Shown piece by piece: positions 25,726 through 35,893 of a stretch of 58,300 bases of DNA. Position numbers and translations under genes: made by a program. The notes beneath the pieces are model-generated. The model saw only the letters and a list, made by a program, of their open reading frames with translations. It was not told where the DNA came from and did no database searches. The DNA is from JBNKWA01 sp050299555. Its GTDB lineage: Bacteria; Pseudomonadota; Alphaproteobacteria; Rhodobacterales; Rhodobacteraceae. Where the stretch lies: assembly GCA_050299555.1 (NCBI GenBank), contig JBNKWA010000059.1:1-58300 (forward strand). The letters run 5' to 3'. Position 1 is the stretch's first letter. Every line of letters begins with the position of its first letter.

Positions 25726-26154
25726 TCAGCCGGGCGCCGGCACCGCGCCGATCTGGGTCATCAGCCCCAGCATGTCGAGCGACGAGAACCGCTCCACCAC
25801 GGTCATTGCCGGGCCGAAGCGCAGCATCGTCACTCCGGTGACGCTATAGGGCCGGCCGCTGGCCGGAATTCCCATGAACGCGCCGGAATGCGCGCCCGCC
25901 ATGCGGAAATGGCAGGCCAGCCAGGCATGGTCCCGGATCAGGTCGTAGATCTCCAGCACCGGGCTCATCCGGCCTGGCGGCGACAGGGTGTCGAAGATCA
26001 TCCGGTAGAACCCCGCCACCTCGTCCTTGGCCATGGGCGCAGGGCCAAAGCAGTGCAGCTGCATATCGGGATCGTAGAGCGCCAGATAGGCGTCCAGATC
26101 GCCGGCGTTCCAGTGTGCGATGGCCGCGTGCAGCCGTTCCTGCATCTCGTGCAT
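25726..26154 (-). CDS. SnoaL-like (NTF2 superfamily) protein
   Basis: A 142-residue single-domain protein with the NTF2-like cone fold pattern: an N-terminal helix (MQERLHAAIAHWNAGDLDAYLALYDPD), then beta strands with MTVVERFSSLDMLGLMTQIG at the end. The family includes polyketide cyclases and ketosteroid isomerases as well as many ester-cyclase-like proteins of unknown role. It is convergent with the HAD gene (5-bp gap). Confidence 0.75.
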   Translation of the reverse strand: MHEMQERLHAAIAHWNAGDLDAYLALYDPDMQLHCFGPAPMAKDEVAGFYRMIFDTLSPPGRMSPVLEIYDLIRDHAWLACHFRMAGAHSGAFMGIPASGRPYSVTGVTMLRFGPAMTVVERFSSLDMLGLMTQIGAVPAPG

Positions 26155-26309
26155 GGGTGACGTCCCTCCGTTCGGCGGCCTTGTCCCGGGCCCGTCGCCA
26201 CCGGCCGCTTGCGGGCGGAAGGCTAAGCCGGCCGGCGAAATCTGCCAAGCGGCGCCATCCTGTCGCAGCCCCTTTCCGCCGCGCGCCCGCCGGTCTAGCC
26301 TGCCCGCCC

Positions 26310-27509
26310 ATGGACATGGTCGAAACCGATGTGCTGGTGGCGGGCGGCGGCGTCGCGGGGCTAGTCGCCACCGCCGTCTTTACCGCCGCTGGCTTTTCCG
26401 TCGCCTGCGCCGATCCGCAGCCGCCGGTGACGGCCGAGGACGACGACGGCGCCGATCTGCGCTCGACCGCGTTTCTGGAACCGGCCATCGAACTCCTCGA
26501 CGAGGCCGGCATCTGGCCCCGCCTCGCACCCCATGCCACCGATCTGGTCACCATGCGCATCGCCGATGCCGACGCCGGCGCCATCCGCGAATGCCAGGAT
26601 TTCACCGCCGCCGAGCTCGGCCGCCCCCGCTTCGGCGCCAACCTGCCCAACTGGCTGATCCGGCGCGAGCTGGTGGCCCATATCGGCAGCCTCGGCAACG
26701 CGCGCCTGCTGGCTCCGGCCTCGGTGACCGCCGTCACCCCCCGCCTGCGTGAAGCGCGAGTGCGGATGACCGGTGCGCCGCCCCTCCGCGCCCGGCTGGT
26801 GATCGCCGCCGATGGCCGCGACAGTTCCCTGCGCGAGGCCGCCGGGATCGGCACCCGCCGCTGGCGCTTCGGCCAGAAAGCGCTGGTCTTCGCCGTCACC
26901 CACGCGTTGCCGCATAACGGCGTCTCGACCGAGATCCACGCCTCGGGCGGCCCGTTCACGCTGGTGCCGCTGCCTGATCAGGGTGGCAGCCACCGCTCGG
27001 CGGTGGTCTGGATGGAGGACGGCCCCGAGGCCCTGCGGCTCGCCGATCTCGACCCTGGCGCCTTCAACGACGCCCTTGCCGCCCGCGCCTGTGGTGCCGT
27101 CGGCGCCATCGCGTTGCAGGGCCGCCGCGCCCTCTGGCCCATCGTCAGCCAGATCGCCCGCCGCATGGACGCGCCGCGCATCGCGCTGATCGCCGAGGCC
27201 GCCCATGTGGTGCCGCCCATCGGCGCCCAGGGGCTGAACATGAGCCTCGCCGACATCCGCGCGCTGCGCGATCTCGCCGCCGGTGCCCGCGACGCCGGCG
27301 AGGACATCGCCAGCCCGGCGCTCCTTGCCCGCTACCACCTCGCCCGGCACCCCGAGGTGCTGGCCCGGGTCCTCGGCGTGGGCCTGCTCAACCGCGCCTC
27401 ACAGGCCGGCGCCCGCCCCTTGCGCGACCTCCGCGCCTCCGGCATCCGCCTGCTCGGGCGCACCGCGCCGCTCAGGCAGGCGGCAATGCGCGCCGGGCTC
27501 GGCCTCTGA
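26310..27509 (+). CDS. UbiH/UbiF/Coq6-type FAD-dependent monooxygenase
   Basis: A 399-residue flavoprotein. It has the N-terminal dinucleotide motif LVAGGGVAGLVAT (residues 9-21) and a central VIAADGRDS (DG motif). The C-terminal flavin-ribityl motif reads LIAEAAHVVPPIGAQGLN, where the usual GD is AE; the acid is kept as Glu. The family hydroxylates the ubiquinone ring precursor. Ubiquinone biosynthesis is therefore likely but the hydroxylated position is unknown. No convincing ribosome-binding site precedes either ATG (26310 or 26316). Confidence 0.85.
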   Translation: MDMVETDVLVAGGGVAGLVATAVFTAAGFSVACADPQPPVTAEDDDGADLRSTAFLEPAIELLDEAGIWPRLAPHATDLVTMRIADADAGAIRECQDFTAAELGRPRFGANLPNWLIRRELVAHIGSLGNARLLAPASVTAVTPRLREARVRMTGAPPLRARLVIAADGRDSSLREAAGIGTRRWRFGQKALVFAVTHALPHNGVSTEIHASGGPFTLVPLPDQGGSHRSAVVWMEDGPEALRLADLDPGAFNDALAARACGAVGAIALQGRRALWPIVSQIARRMDAPRIALIAEAAHVVPPIGAQGLNMSLADIRALRDLAAGARDAGEDIASPALLARYHLARHPEVLARVLGVGLLNRASQAGARPLRDLRASGIRLLGRTAPLRQAAMRAGLGL

Positions 27510-27605
27510 CCCGATCCTGCAATGCCCCTTGCACCGCCGCGCCGCCGCCGCTAGGCAACGCGCCGGAGCGAGACAGCACGACAGACACGACCGGAGGGAG
27601 CCCCC

Positions 27606-28628
<1,023 letters not shown>

Positions 28629-28654
28629 CGGTCGAAATCTGAATTCGGGCAAGC

Positions 28655-28681
28655 AAGGGTCCCGCCATTGGCGGGGCCCTT
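28655..28681 (+). terminator. Terminator hairpin after ilvC
   Basis: A 12-bp stem (AAGGGTCCCGCC paired with GGCGGGGCCCTT, one G-T wobble) with a 3-nt ATT loop starts 27 bases after the ilvC stop. Only a short T-run follows. Confidence 0.7.
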
Positions 28682-28784
28682 CTGCATTGGCATGGCCGCC
28701 GAACCATCACGGCACCCCCATTCCAGGTGTGAACGATCACAGGCCGGGTTTCCGTGATATGCTTCGCCGCCAAGGGAATGGCCC

Positions 28785-29801
28785 ATGCCCGAAGCCGATC
28801 ATCGAGTCGACAACGCGGTCCTGGACTGGCTGCTCGAGCCGGACAATCCGGGCGTGCGCGCAGCCACGCTGAGGCACCTGCTGGCGCGGGCCCCGGACGA
28901 TCCGGACATCATGAAGGCCGAACATGCCATCAACCGGTCCGAGCCGGTCAGGACCATTCTCGACCTGCAGGAGGCCGGCGGAACCTGGGGCAAGCCGAAG
29001 AGCTACTACACCGGCAAGTACAGCTCCACCGTATGGACGCTTCTGGTCCTCGCGGAGCTTGGTGCGACCCCCGACGATGCGCGTATCGAGGCGGCCTGTT
29101 CGCTCCTGCTGAAAAACGCCCTCCATCGCGACAGCGGCGGGTTTTCAGTCCGTGGCGGCGCGCACGGCGGCCAGGGCAGTGGCGTGATCCCCTGCCTGAC
29201 CGGCAACATGCTCTGGGTCCTGATCCGTTTCGGCTATCTGGCCGATCCGCGCGTGCAATCGGCGATCGGATGGTTCTGCCGCTACCAGCGCTTCGACGAC
29301 GGCGACGGGTCACCCGCGGGCTGGCCGTACGACAATTGGGAAATCTGTTGGGGCAGGCACACATGCCATATGGGCGTGGTGAAAATGCTCAAGGCGTTGT
29401 CGCAAGTCCCCAGCAACATGCGGTCCCGCGAGGTCTCGGAAACGATCGCCCGCGGCGCCGAGTTCATGCTGCTCCATCACGTGTTCAAACGAAGCCACGA
29501 CCTGCAGCGGCTGTCCAAGCCGGGCTGGAAGAAGTTCGGGTTCCCGCTGATGTATCAGACCGATGTGCTTGAGATCCTGAATATCCTCCTGGATCTTGGC
29601 TATCGTGATCCGCGCATGGCCGAGGCGGTGGCGCTGGTGCGCGCGAAACGGCCACGGGACGGCCGTTGGCGGCTCGAAAACTCCTACAACGCATCCCTGC
29701 TCGTCCCCGTCGAAAGGCAGGGGGAGGCCAGCAAGTGGATAACGCTGAACGCGCTCAAGGCGCTGAAGCGCTATCCCCTGCCCGCACCGGTTCCGGCCTG
29801 A
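28785..29801 (+). CDS. Prenyltransferase/squalene-cyclase-repeat (alpha/alpha-toroid) protein of unknown function
   Basis: A 338-residue soluble protein built of helical repeats like those in squalene-hopene cyclases and prenyltransferases: ILDLQEAGGTWG, SSTVWTLLVLAELG, AACSLLLKNALHRDSGGFS, NMLWVLIRFGYL, and SAIGWFCRYQRFDDGDGSPAGWPY. It lacks the catalytic DxDD of cyclases. Some relatives are labelled nitrogen fixation protein NifH in databases, but it has no P-loop and is not nitrogenase reductase. The ATG has AAGGGAA upstream. It stands alone after the ilvC terminator. Confidence 0.65.
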   Translation: MPEADHRVDNAVLDWLLEPDNPGVRAATLRHLLARAPDDPDIMKAEHAINRSEPVRTILDLQEAGGTWGKPKSYYTGKYSSTVWTLLVLAELGATPDDARIEAACSLLLKNALHRDSGGFSVRGGAHGGQGSGVIPCLTGNMLWVLIRFGYLADPRVQSAIGWFCRYQRFDDGDGSPAGWPYDNWEICWGRHTCHMGVVKMLKALSQVPSNMRSREVSETIARGAEFMLLHHVFKRSHDLQRLSKPGWKKFGFPLMYQTDVLEILNILLDLGYRDPRMAEAVALVRAKRPRDGRWRLENSYNASLLVPVERQGEASKWITLNALKALKRYPLPAPVPA

Positions 29802-29909
29802 GCTCGCGGCGCGCGGCGGGCCAGGTTCATCGTCAGGCCACGAATACCGCAGTGCCATCGAGGCGCGGGCACCCGGCTGCCGCACTGCAACCGCCCAGCC
29901 CGGCGGCTC

Positions 29910-30120
29910 AGGCCGCCTCCGCCCGGGATCATCCTCGCCTCCCCTTCCCATGCGGCTCGGCCGCGTGGTTTGTCGAGCACCTCGTCCCAGAACCCGCTCC
30001 AGCCAGGCGCGCAGCGGCTCCAGTCCCTCGCGCCGCAACCGAATACAGCCGCCGCGCCCGGGCCGAGGGCCGATCACCAGCCGCCGACCCTGGGCAAGGC
30101 AGCGATGACCGCTTGACCTC
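29910..30120 (-). pseudogene. Frameshifted C-terminal remnant of an ArsR-family regulator
   Basis: In the 370-bp gap between the cyclase-repeat gene and the DMT transporter, the minus strand encodes LVIGPRPGR followed by IRLRREGLEPLRAWLER. Then, after an extra G near 30000, FWDEVLDKPRG continues in another frame. LRDWLERFWDERLD-like endings are characteristic of ArsR/SmtB-family winged-helix regulators. The N-terminal DNA-binding half is missing and no start is available. I read this as a decayed gene; the exact limits are approximate. Confidence 0.5.
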
Positions 30121-30171
30121 ACGCCGCGAACCACCGATTGACGGCCGATGCCGCAACCCGCGAAGGCCGCC

Positions 30172-31131
30172 ATGACCGCAACCCCCGAGATCACCGCGAC
30201 AAGCTGGGCCATGGTGGTCACCCTCGGGCTGGTCTGGGGCGCCACCTTCCTGGTCATCGAGCTGGCGCTGCCGGGCATCACCCCGTTCTGGCTCGCCGCC
30301 GGCCGCATCGTCTTTGCCACGGTGCTGACGGCTGCCATCTGGCTCTGGCAGGGCGGGCGATTGTTCCTGGAACCGGCCCGGCCGGCCGACTGGCTGAACC
30401 TCGCCTTCGTCGGCGCGCTCAGCTCGGCCCTGCCCTTCATGGCGATCAGCTGGGGCCAGCAATACGTCACCGCCGGCTTCACCGGCGTCGCCATGGCCTC
30501 GGTGGCGCTGATGGTTCTGCCGCTGGCCCATGTCCTGATCCCGTCCGAGCGGCTGACACCCCGCAAGATGCTCGGGTTCGTCGTCGGCTTTCTCGGCGTC
30601 TGCGTGCTGATCGGCCCCGGCGCCTTTGCCTCCACCGGCGCCGCGGGAGAGCTCGCCGGCCGCTTAGCCTGCCTCTTCGCCGCCGCCTGCTACGCGGTCT
30701 CCTCGGTCACCATGCGGCGGCTGCCGGCCATCGACCCGGTTGGGCTGACCGCAGTGACGCTGGCCATCGGCGCCGTGCTGGTGGTGGCTGCCGCCTGGGC
30801 GGTCGAGGGGCCGCCGCCGCTGCCCTCGGGCCATACGCTGATGCTGGTTGCCATACTCGGGCTGATCCCCACTGCCATCGCCAGCCTGCTCAGGGTGCTG
30901 GTGATCCGCTCGGCCGGGCCGACCTTCATGTCGCTGACAAACTACCAGGTTCCGGTCTGGTCGGTGCTGCTGGGCGCCGTCTTTCTCGGCGAGCCGCTCA
31001 CCGCCGCGCTCTTCGTCGCCATGGCGCTGATCCTCGCCGGCGTCGCCCTCAGCCAGTGGGGGGCGCTGGTGCGGCTCTTCGGCGGCCGCGCCACCCGCCC
31101 CGAAGGGCCGATGCCGATGCCGAAGCGGTGA
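30172..31131 (+). CDS. DMT-superfamily (EamA) transporter
   Basis: A 319-residue inner-membrane protein with about ten spans arranged as two EamA repeats. Repeat one runs from about 12-145 (VTLGLVWGATFLVIELAL) and repeat two from about 160-290 (GRLACLFAAACYAVSSV). The C-terminal tail is short and basic. Family members export amino acids, metabolites or drugs; no substrate can be assigned. ATG 30172 has GAAGG nearby; ATG 30148 would add eight residues. Confidence 0.88.
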   Translation: MTATPEITATSWAMVVTLGLVWGATFLVIELALPGITPFWLAAGRIVFATVLTAAIWLWQGGRLFLEPARPADWLNLAFVGALSSALPFMAISWGQQYVTAGFTGVAMASVALMVLPLAHVLIPSERLTPRKMLGFVVGFLGVCVLIGPGAFASTGAAGELAGRLACLFAAACYAVSSVTMRRLPAIDPVGLTAVTLAIGAVLVVAAAWAVEGPPPLPSGHTLMLVAILGLIPTAIASLLRVLVIRSAGPTFMSLTNYQVPVWSVLLGAVFLGEPLTAALFVAMALILAGVALSQWGALVRLFGGRATRPEGPMPMPKR

Positions 31132-31235
31132 TCGCGTTCGCGTGACCGGCAGGAATGGCCCCCACACGGGCGGTTCTCGCGAACCTCGCCGCGTGCTAGT
31201 CTGATCGCCAATCGCACCAGACAGAGGCGGAGCAG

Positions 31236-31763
31236 ATGAAACGCAGATCGCTGATGGCGGGGCTCCTGGCCGCGCCAGCGCTTGCACTGGCCGGCCGGGC
31301 CGGCGCGTCCGACGGCACTGGCCTGCCCGACAACGGCACCGACCGGGTCCGCCTGCGGCTTCCCGGCCACCAGGTCACGCCGCGCGCGCTTGTCCTTGAC
31401 ACACCCGATGGGGCGGCGCTGCTCGATCTGCGGCCAGTGGCCACGCTCCTGCCGCTGCGGCGGCTCGACCTCGGCCCGGGGCTGGATCCCCTCGTTCGCC
31501 GCCCGGTCCGGGTTCGCCTGGCCGGCGCGACGCCGCTGGGCGCGGTCACCGTCGCGCAGGGCGACGTCCTGCGGGTCGCCGGCGGCGCCGTGCCGGACCG
31601 GATCGCCATCGCCAACCGCCGCATCGAGTACCGCCCCGCCGTCCGCATGCGTCGCTACACCGGGCCGCTTCCGGCGCCGGGCGACATCGCCATCGGCACC
31701 GCCTGGCAGGCAGAAGACGAGCTGATCCTGGTCATCCCCCCGGTCGCCCTGCCGCAAGGCTGA
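31236..31763 (+). CDS. Exported protein of unknown function with N-terminal RR signal
   Basis: A 175-residue protein. MKRRSLMAGLLAAPALALAG looks like a Sec or weak Tat signal peptide with cleavage near GRAGA. The mature part is predicted beta-rich with many short LRLPG, VRVRLAG, VAQGDVLRVAGG strands. It also contains one long hydrophobic C-terminal strand. I do not recognise a family. The ATG follows GGCGGAGCAG. It is isolated between the transporter and the GNAT gene. Confidence 0.6.
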   Translation: MKRRSLMAGLLAAPALALAGRAGASDGTGLPDNGTDRVRLRLPGHQVTPRALVLDTPDGAALLDLRPVATLLPLRRLDLGPGLDPLVRRPVRVRLAGATPLGAVTVAQGDVLRVAGGAVPDRIAIANRRIEYRPAVRMRRYTGPLPAPGDIAIGTAWQAEDELILVIPPVALPQG

Positions 31764-31847
31764 GCCAACCACGGCCGCCAATCACACCCGGCGGTAACGG
31801 AGGCGAAACGCTCCACCCCCATATTCGGCAACGGCTGTGGAGCGCTC

Positions 31848-32327
31848 ATGCATTATCAGATCAAGACCTCGGGGATGGGAATGTACCGCTCGCTCTGGCC
31901 GGGCGAGCGCGGCCTTCTGGCCAGCCATCTGCAACGGCTGTCACCGGCGGACCGGCGACAACGCTTTCTGCACGCGGTCAGCGACGGCTGGCTCGCGGAT
32001 TATGCGGCCGATACCAGCGGTGAGCGGCGCATCATCGGATGGTTCGTCTCCGGCATCCTTCGCGGCGCCGCCGACATCCATTTCCACGCCGACTCGGCCG
32101 AGGTCGGCTTTACCGTCGACGCCTGGTGGCGCGGCCGCGGCGTCGGCCGCACGCTGGCCGAGCATGCGCTCTGGGCGACGCAGAACTGGGGCGGGCGCCC
32201 GATGGTCATGCTGACCGACCCGGACAACGCGCCCATGCTCAGCATCGCCCGCCGGCTCGGCGCCAGCCTGCGCCAGGACGAGGATCTGGTCAGCGCCGCG
32301 GTCTCGCCCGAAGCGGCAGCCATCTAG
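31848..32327 (+). CDS. GNAT family N-acetyltransferase
   Basis: A 159-residue acetyltransferase. The acetyl-CoA pyrophosphate-binding loop is in VDAWWRGRGVGRTLAEHAL (RGRGVG, about 97-102). MLTDPDNAPMLSIARRLGA provides the beta5-alpha4 region. The N-terminal SLWPGERGLLASHLQRLSPADRRQRF resembles the start of many GNAT proteins fused to acyl-CoA synthetases, but here it is free-standing. The acceptor is unknown. Confidence 0.85.
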   Translation: MHYQIKTSGMGMYRSLWPGERGLLASHLQRLSPADRRQRFLHAVSDGWLADYAADTSGERRIIGWFVSGILRGAADIHFHADSAEVGFTVDAWWRGRGVGRTLAEHALWATQNWGGRPMVMLTDPDNAPMLSIARRLGASLRQDEDLVSAAVSPEAAAI

Positions 32328-32427
32328 CAAACCACCTTCCACCGGGCCGAACGCCGGCCAGCGACTTGCAAATCGGCGCCGACTGTCGCAAGGCTCGGGC
32401 ATCGCAAGAGGGTACGGGGGACCGGCC

Positions 32428-32826
32428 ATGATGGTGTTTCTGCTGCGCTTTCTCGGTGCTCTGGCGCTGGTGATCGCGACCTACAACCCGACCCGCTGGA
32501 ACTTCGTCGCCTGGGCCGGCCGGAACCTTTCCGACAACCTGCCCATGGTGGCGCTGGTCGCGGTGGTGCTGGTGATCGGCTACGTGGTCTACCTGACCGC
32601 CACGTGGCGCTCCATCGGCATCCTCGGCGTGGTGCTGGTGCTGGGCCTGGTCGCCGCCATCGACTGGGTTCTGATCGACTTCGGCATCCTGGCTGCCGAC
32701 AACCCGACGGTGATGACCTGGATCGGACTTGTCACCATCGCGCTGGTGATGGGGATCGGCATGACCTGGTCGATCATCTGGCGGCGGCTCTCGGGCCAGC
32801 TCGAAGTCGACGACGACGGCGGCTGA
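32428..32826 (+). CDS. Small four-span membrane protein (DUF6524-like)
   Basis: A 132-residue inner-membrane protein with four hydrophobic segments: LLRFLGALALVIATYNPT, LPMVALVAVVLVIGYVVYL, SIGILGVVLVLGLVAAIDWVLI, and WIGLVTIALVMGIGMTWSIIW. The TYNPTRWNFVAW motif after the first span resembles an uncharacterised family (DUF6524, from memory). It ends in a short acidic tail. No function is known. Confidence 0.7.
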   Translation: MMVFLLRFLGALALVIATYNPTRWNFVAWAGRNLSDNLPMVALVAVVLVIGYVVYLTATWRSIGILGVVLVLGLVAAIDWVLIDFGILAADNPTVMTWIGLVTIALVMGIGMTWSIIWRRLSGQLEVDDDGG

Positions 32827-32953
32827 CACGGCGCGCCGAAAGATGCTGATTCTCCTCGGCCTGGCGGCGCTTGTCGGCATCAGGCGCAGGGCCTGACGAT
32901 CCGGCGCGGCGCGCGGGTACGTCCCCGCGAACCGCCTTGCCTTGCGGGCCGCG

Positions 32954-33568
32954 ATGGCGCAAATCGTGGCCCGCATGAAAAACGACAAAACCCCAGGCAT
33001 TGGCGAGACCCTGGCGCTGGAAACCCGCGCCGGCCTGCCCGACGCGCTGCGCGTCCTTGTGAACGACTACCCCCGCGACGGCTGGGAAAGCCACGCCAAT
33101 TTCGACGGCCTGACCCGCTTCTGGCTGGAACGGCACCTGATGTTCCGCCAGATGACCGCGCGGCTGACCGCCGGTGCCACCGCGCTCCTCGACCGTCAGG
33201 ACGACCCGCGCCACATCGGCGGACAGATCGGCTGGCTCGGCCAGCGCCTGGTCGACGAGCTGCACGGCCACCACATGATCGAGGACCAGCACTATTTCCC
33301 TGTCCTCGCGGCCCAGGCTCCGGCACTGGAGCGGGGCTTTGCCATCCTCGACGCCGATCACCACGCCCTCGACCGCCACCTCGCCGATCTGGCGACCGAC
33401 GCCAATGCGCTGCTTTCTGCCATCTCGGGCGACGCCGACCCGACCGATCCCGCCGGCCGCCTGCAGGCCAGCCTGCAGCGGTTCGACCGCTTCCTTGACC
33501 GTCACCTCACCGACGAGGAAGAGCTGGTGGTGCCGGTGATCCTGAAATTCGCACCCGCGATCGACTGA
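32954..33568 (+). CDS. Hemerythrin domain-containing protein
   Basis: A 204-residue helical-bundle protein with likely di-iron ligands in ELHGHHMIEDQHYFPVL, ILDADHHALDRHLADL and FLDRHLTDEEELVVPVIL. These are the His and Glu/Asp pairs of the hemerythrin/HHE family, which binds oxygen or reacts with nitric oxide or peroxide. The start is uncertain: ATG 32954, ATG 32975 (MKNDKTPG) and a TTG at 32942 are all in frame, none with a good ribosome-binding site. Confidence 0.8.
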   Translation: MAQIVARMKNDKTPGIGETLALETRAGLPDALRVLVNDYPRDGWESHANFDGLTRFWLERHLMFRQMTARLTAGATALLDRQDDPRHIGGQIGWLGQRLVDELHGHHMIEDQHYFPVLAAQAPALERGFAILDADHHALDRHLADLATDANALLSAISGDADPTDPAGRLQASLQRFDRFLDRHLTDEEELVVPVILKFAPAID

Positions 33569-33678
33569 CGCCGCGCGTTGAATTCCACATCGACAAGGGT
33601 TAGCTGATCCGCTAGAGAGCGCCCCGAGCCGCAACCTGCCTCCCCCGATCGCCTGCCGTCAGGAACCGCCCGCCCGTC

Positions 33679-34062
33679 ATGGAAAACGTCCTTCTCATCG
33701 TTCATCTGATCATTGCCGCCGCGCTGATCATCACCGTGCTGCTGCAGCGCTCCGAGGGCGGTGCGCTGCTCGGCGGCGGCAACGCCATGTCGGGCCGCGC
33801 CGCGGCCACCGCCATCACCAAGCTGACCTGGATGCTGGCCGCCACCTTCATCTGCACCAGCCTGGCACTGACCTGGATCGCGACCCAGAAGGCAGGCGGC
33901 GCCAGCGTCATCGACCGGTTGGGCACGGCGACGACGGAATCCGATTCCGAGCCGGCACTGCCGCCGGGGCTGGAAGGCGACCTCACCCCGCCCTCGCCCA
34001 GCGATGCGCCCGTCGCGCCGCCGCCCGCCGACGCGCCGTCCACGCCGCCGCCGGCAGAATAG
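33679..34062 (+). CDS. secG: Preprotein translocase subunit SecG
   Basis: A 127-residue inner-membrane protein that assists SecYE in protein export. It has two spans: ENVLLIVHLIIAAALIITVLL (2-22) and TWMLAATFICTSLALTWIA (about 50-68). Between them is the cytosolic SecG loop QRSEGGALLGGGNAMSGR. A Pro/Asp-rich tail of about 45 residues is longer than in E. coli, as is common in alphaproteobacteria. It lies 187 bp upstream of pyrG, the usual neighbour in this bacterial family. Confidence 0.93.
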   Translation: MENVLLIVHLIIAAALIITVLLQRSEGGALLGGGNAMSGRAAATAITKLTWMLAATFICTSLALTWIATQKAGGASVIDRLGTATTESDSEPALPPGLEGDLTPPSPSDAPVAPPPADAPSTPPPAE

Positions 34063-34249
34063 TCCACCGCCTGCACATCTCGGATTTCCTGCAACCGCTC
34101 GTTGGGCGGGTCAGAAAATCCACAGCATGTTGCGGTCCCGGGCTTGAAGCCGGGGCCGGTTTGGCCTAACCTCCAAGTCCCGTGGCATGGGTCGGCGGGT
34201 CTGATTTCCGCGACAACTCCCAAGCAGTCCTGAACACGGGGTCCAGCCG

Positions 34250-35893
34250 ATGGCGCGTTATGTATTCATCACCGGCGGCGTGGTTTCGTCGCTTGGCAAG
34301 GGGCTGGCCTCGGCGGCGCTCGGGGCGCTCCTGCAGGCGCGCGGCTTTTCCGTCCGCCTGCGCAAGCTCGATCCCTATCTGAACGTCGACCCCGGCACCA
34401 TGTCGCCCTTCGAGCACGGCGAGGTCTTCGTCACCGACGACGGCGCCGAGACCGACCTCGACCTCGGGCATTACGAGCGCTTCACCGGCGTGCCGGCGCG
34501 GCGCACCGATTCCGTCTCCTCGGGGCGCATCTACACCACCGTGCTCGAGAAGGAGCGGCGCGGCGACTATCTCGGCCGCACCATCCAGGCGATCCCGCAC
34601 GTGACCAACGAGATCAAGGACTTCCTGACCATCGGCGAGGACGAGACCGACTTCATGCTGTGCGAGATCGGCGGCACCGTCGGCGATATCGAGGGGCTGC
34701 CCTTCTTCGAGGCGATCCGCCAGTTCGGCCAGGAGCGCCCGCGCGGCGAATGCATCTTCGTCCACCTGACGCTGCTTCCTTTCATCGGTGCCTCGGGCGA
34801 GCTGAAGACCAAGCCGACGCAGCACTCGGTCAAGGAGCTGCGGGCCATCGGCATCGCCCCCGATGTGCTGGTCTGCCGCTCCGACCGCCCGATCCCGCAG
34901 AAGGAGCGCGAGAAGCTGGCGCTGTTCTGCAACGTCCGCCCCGAGGCGGTGATCGCGGCGCTGGACCTGAAGTCGATCTACGAGGCGCCGCTCGCCTACC
35001 ATGCCGAGGGGCTCGACCAGGCGGTGCTCGACGCCTTCGGCATCGCGCCGGCGCCCAAGCCCAATCTCGAGGTCTGGGAGGACGTGGTCGACCGCATCCA
35101 CAACCCCGACGGCGAGGTCAGGATCGCCGTGGTCGGCAAGTACACCCAGCTCGAGGACGCCTACAAATCGCTGGCCGAGGCACTCACCCATGGCGGCATG
35201 GCCAACCGTGTCCGGGTCCGCGCCGAATGGATCGACAGCGAGATCTTCGAGCGCGAGGACGCCGCGCCGCACCTGGAACGCTTCCACGCCATCCTCGTCC
35301 CCGGCGGCTTCGGCGAGCGCGGCACCGAGGGCAAGATCAAGGCGGCGCAGTTCGCCCGCGAGAAATCGGTGCCCTATCTCGGCATCTGCCTCGGCATGCA
35401 GATGGCGGTGATCGAGGAGGCGCGGAACCTGCTCGGCATCGCCCGCGCCGGGTCCGAGGAATTCGACCACGAACGCGGCGACCGGCGCTTCGAGCCGGTG
35501 GTCTACCACATGAAGGAATGGATCGCCGGCAACCGCACCGAGACCCGCACCGCCGACGACGACAAGGGCGGCACCATGCGCCTCGGCGCCTATGACGCGA
35601 CGCTGAAGCCCGGCAGCCAGGTGGCCGCGATCTACGGCGCCAACGCCATCTCGGAACGCCACCGCCACCGCTACGAGATCGACATCAAGTACCGCGAGAA
35701 GCTGGAGGAAAAGGGCGTCCACTTCTCGGGCCTGTCGCCCGACGGCCGCCTGCCCGAGATCATGGAGATCGAGGGCCACCCCTGGTTCATCGGCGTGCAG
35801 TTCCACCCCGAACTGAAATCGAAACCGTTCAAACCGCACCCGCTCTTCGCCGACTTCGTCCGCGCCGCCGTGGAGCAAAGCAGGTTGGTGTGA
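34250..35893 (+). CDS. pyrG: CTP synthase
   Basis: A 547-residue enzyme converting UTP, ATP and glutamine to CTP. The synthetase domain has GGVVSSLGKGLASAAL (residues 8-23) and DPYLNVDPGTMSPFEHGEV. The C-terminal amidotransferase domain has the nucleophile PYLGICLGMQ (Cys near 384) and the His-Glu pair in GVQFHPELKSKP. Full length and no defects are seen. It is the last conserved core gene before the accessory patch at 35.9-37.7 kb. Confidence 0.98.
   Translation: MARYVFITGGVVSSLGKGLASAALGALLQARGFSVRLRKLDPYLNVDPGTMSPFEHGEVFVTDDGAETDLDLGHYERFTGVPARRTDSVSSGRIYTTVLEKERRGDYLGRTIQAIPHVTNEIKDFLTIGEDETDFMLCEIGGTVGDIEGLPFFEAIRQFGQERPRGECIFVHLTLLPFIGASGELKTKPTQHSVKELRAIGIAPDVLVCRSDRPIPQKEREKLALFCNVRPEAVIAALDLKSIYEAPLAYHAEGLDQAVLDAFGIAPAPKPNLEVWEDVVDRIHNPDGEVRIAVVGKYTQLEDAYKSLAEALTHGGMANRVRVRAEWIDSEIFEREDAAPHLERFHAILVPGGFGERGTEGKIKAAQFAREKSVPYLGICLGMQMAVIEEARNLLGIARAGSEEFDHERGDRRFEPVVYHMKEWIAGNRTETRTADDDKGGTMRLGAYDATLKPGSQVAAIYGANAISERHRHRYEIDIKYREKLEEKGVHFSGLSPDGRLPEIMEIEGHPWFIGVQFHPELKSKPFKPHPLFADFVRAAVEQSRLV

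Noticed and set aside
32843..32896. A 17-codon frame (MLILLGLAALVGIRRRA) before the hemerythrin gene
   Set aside because: Too short, only a weak GAAAG leader, and it could be a chance hydrophobic frame.
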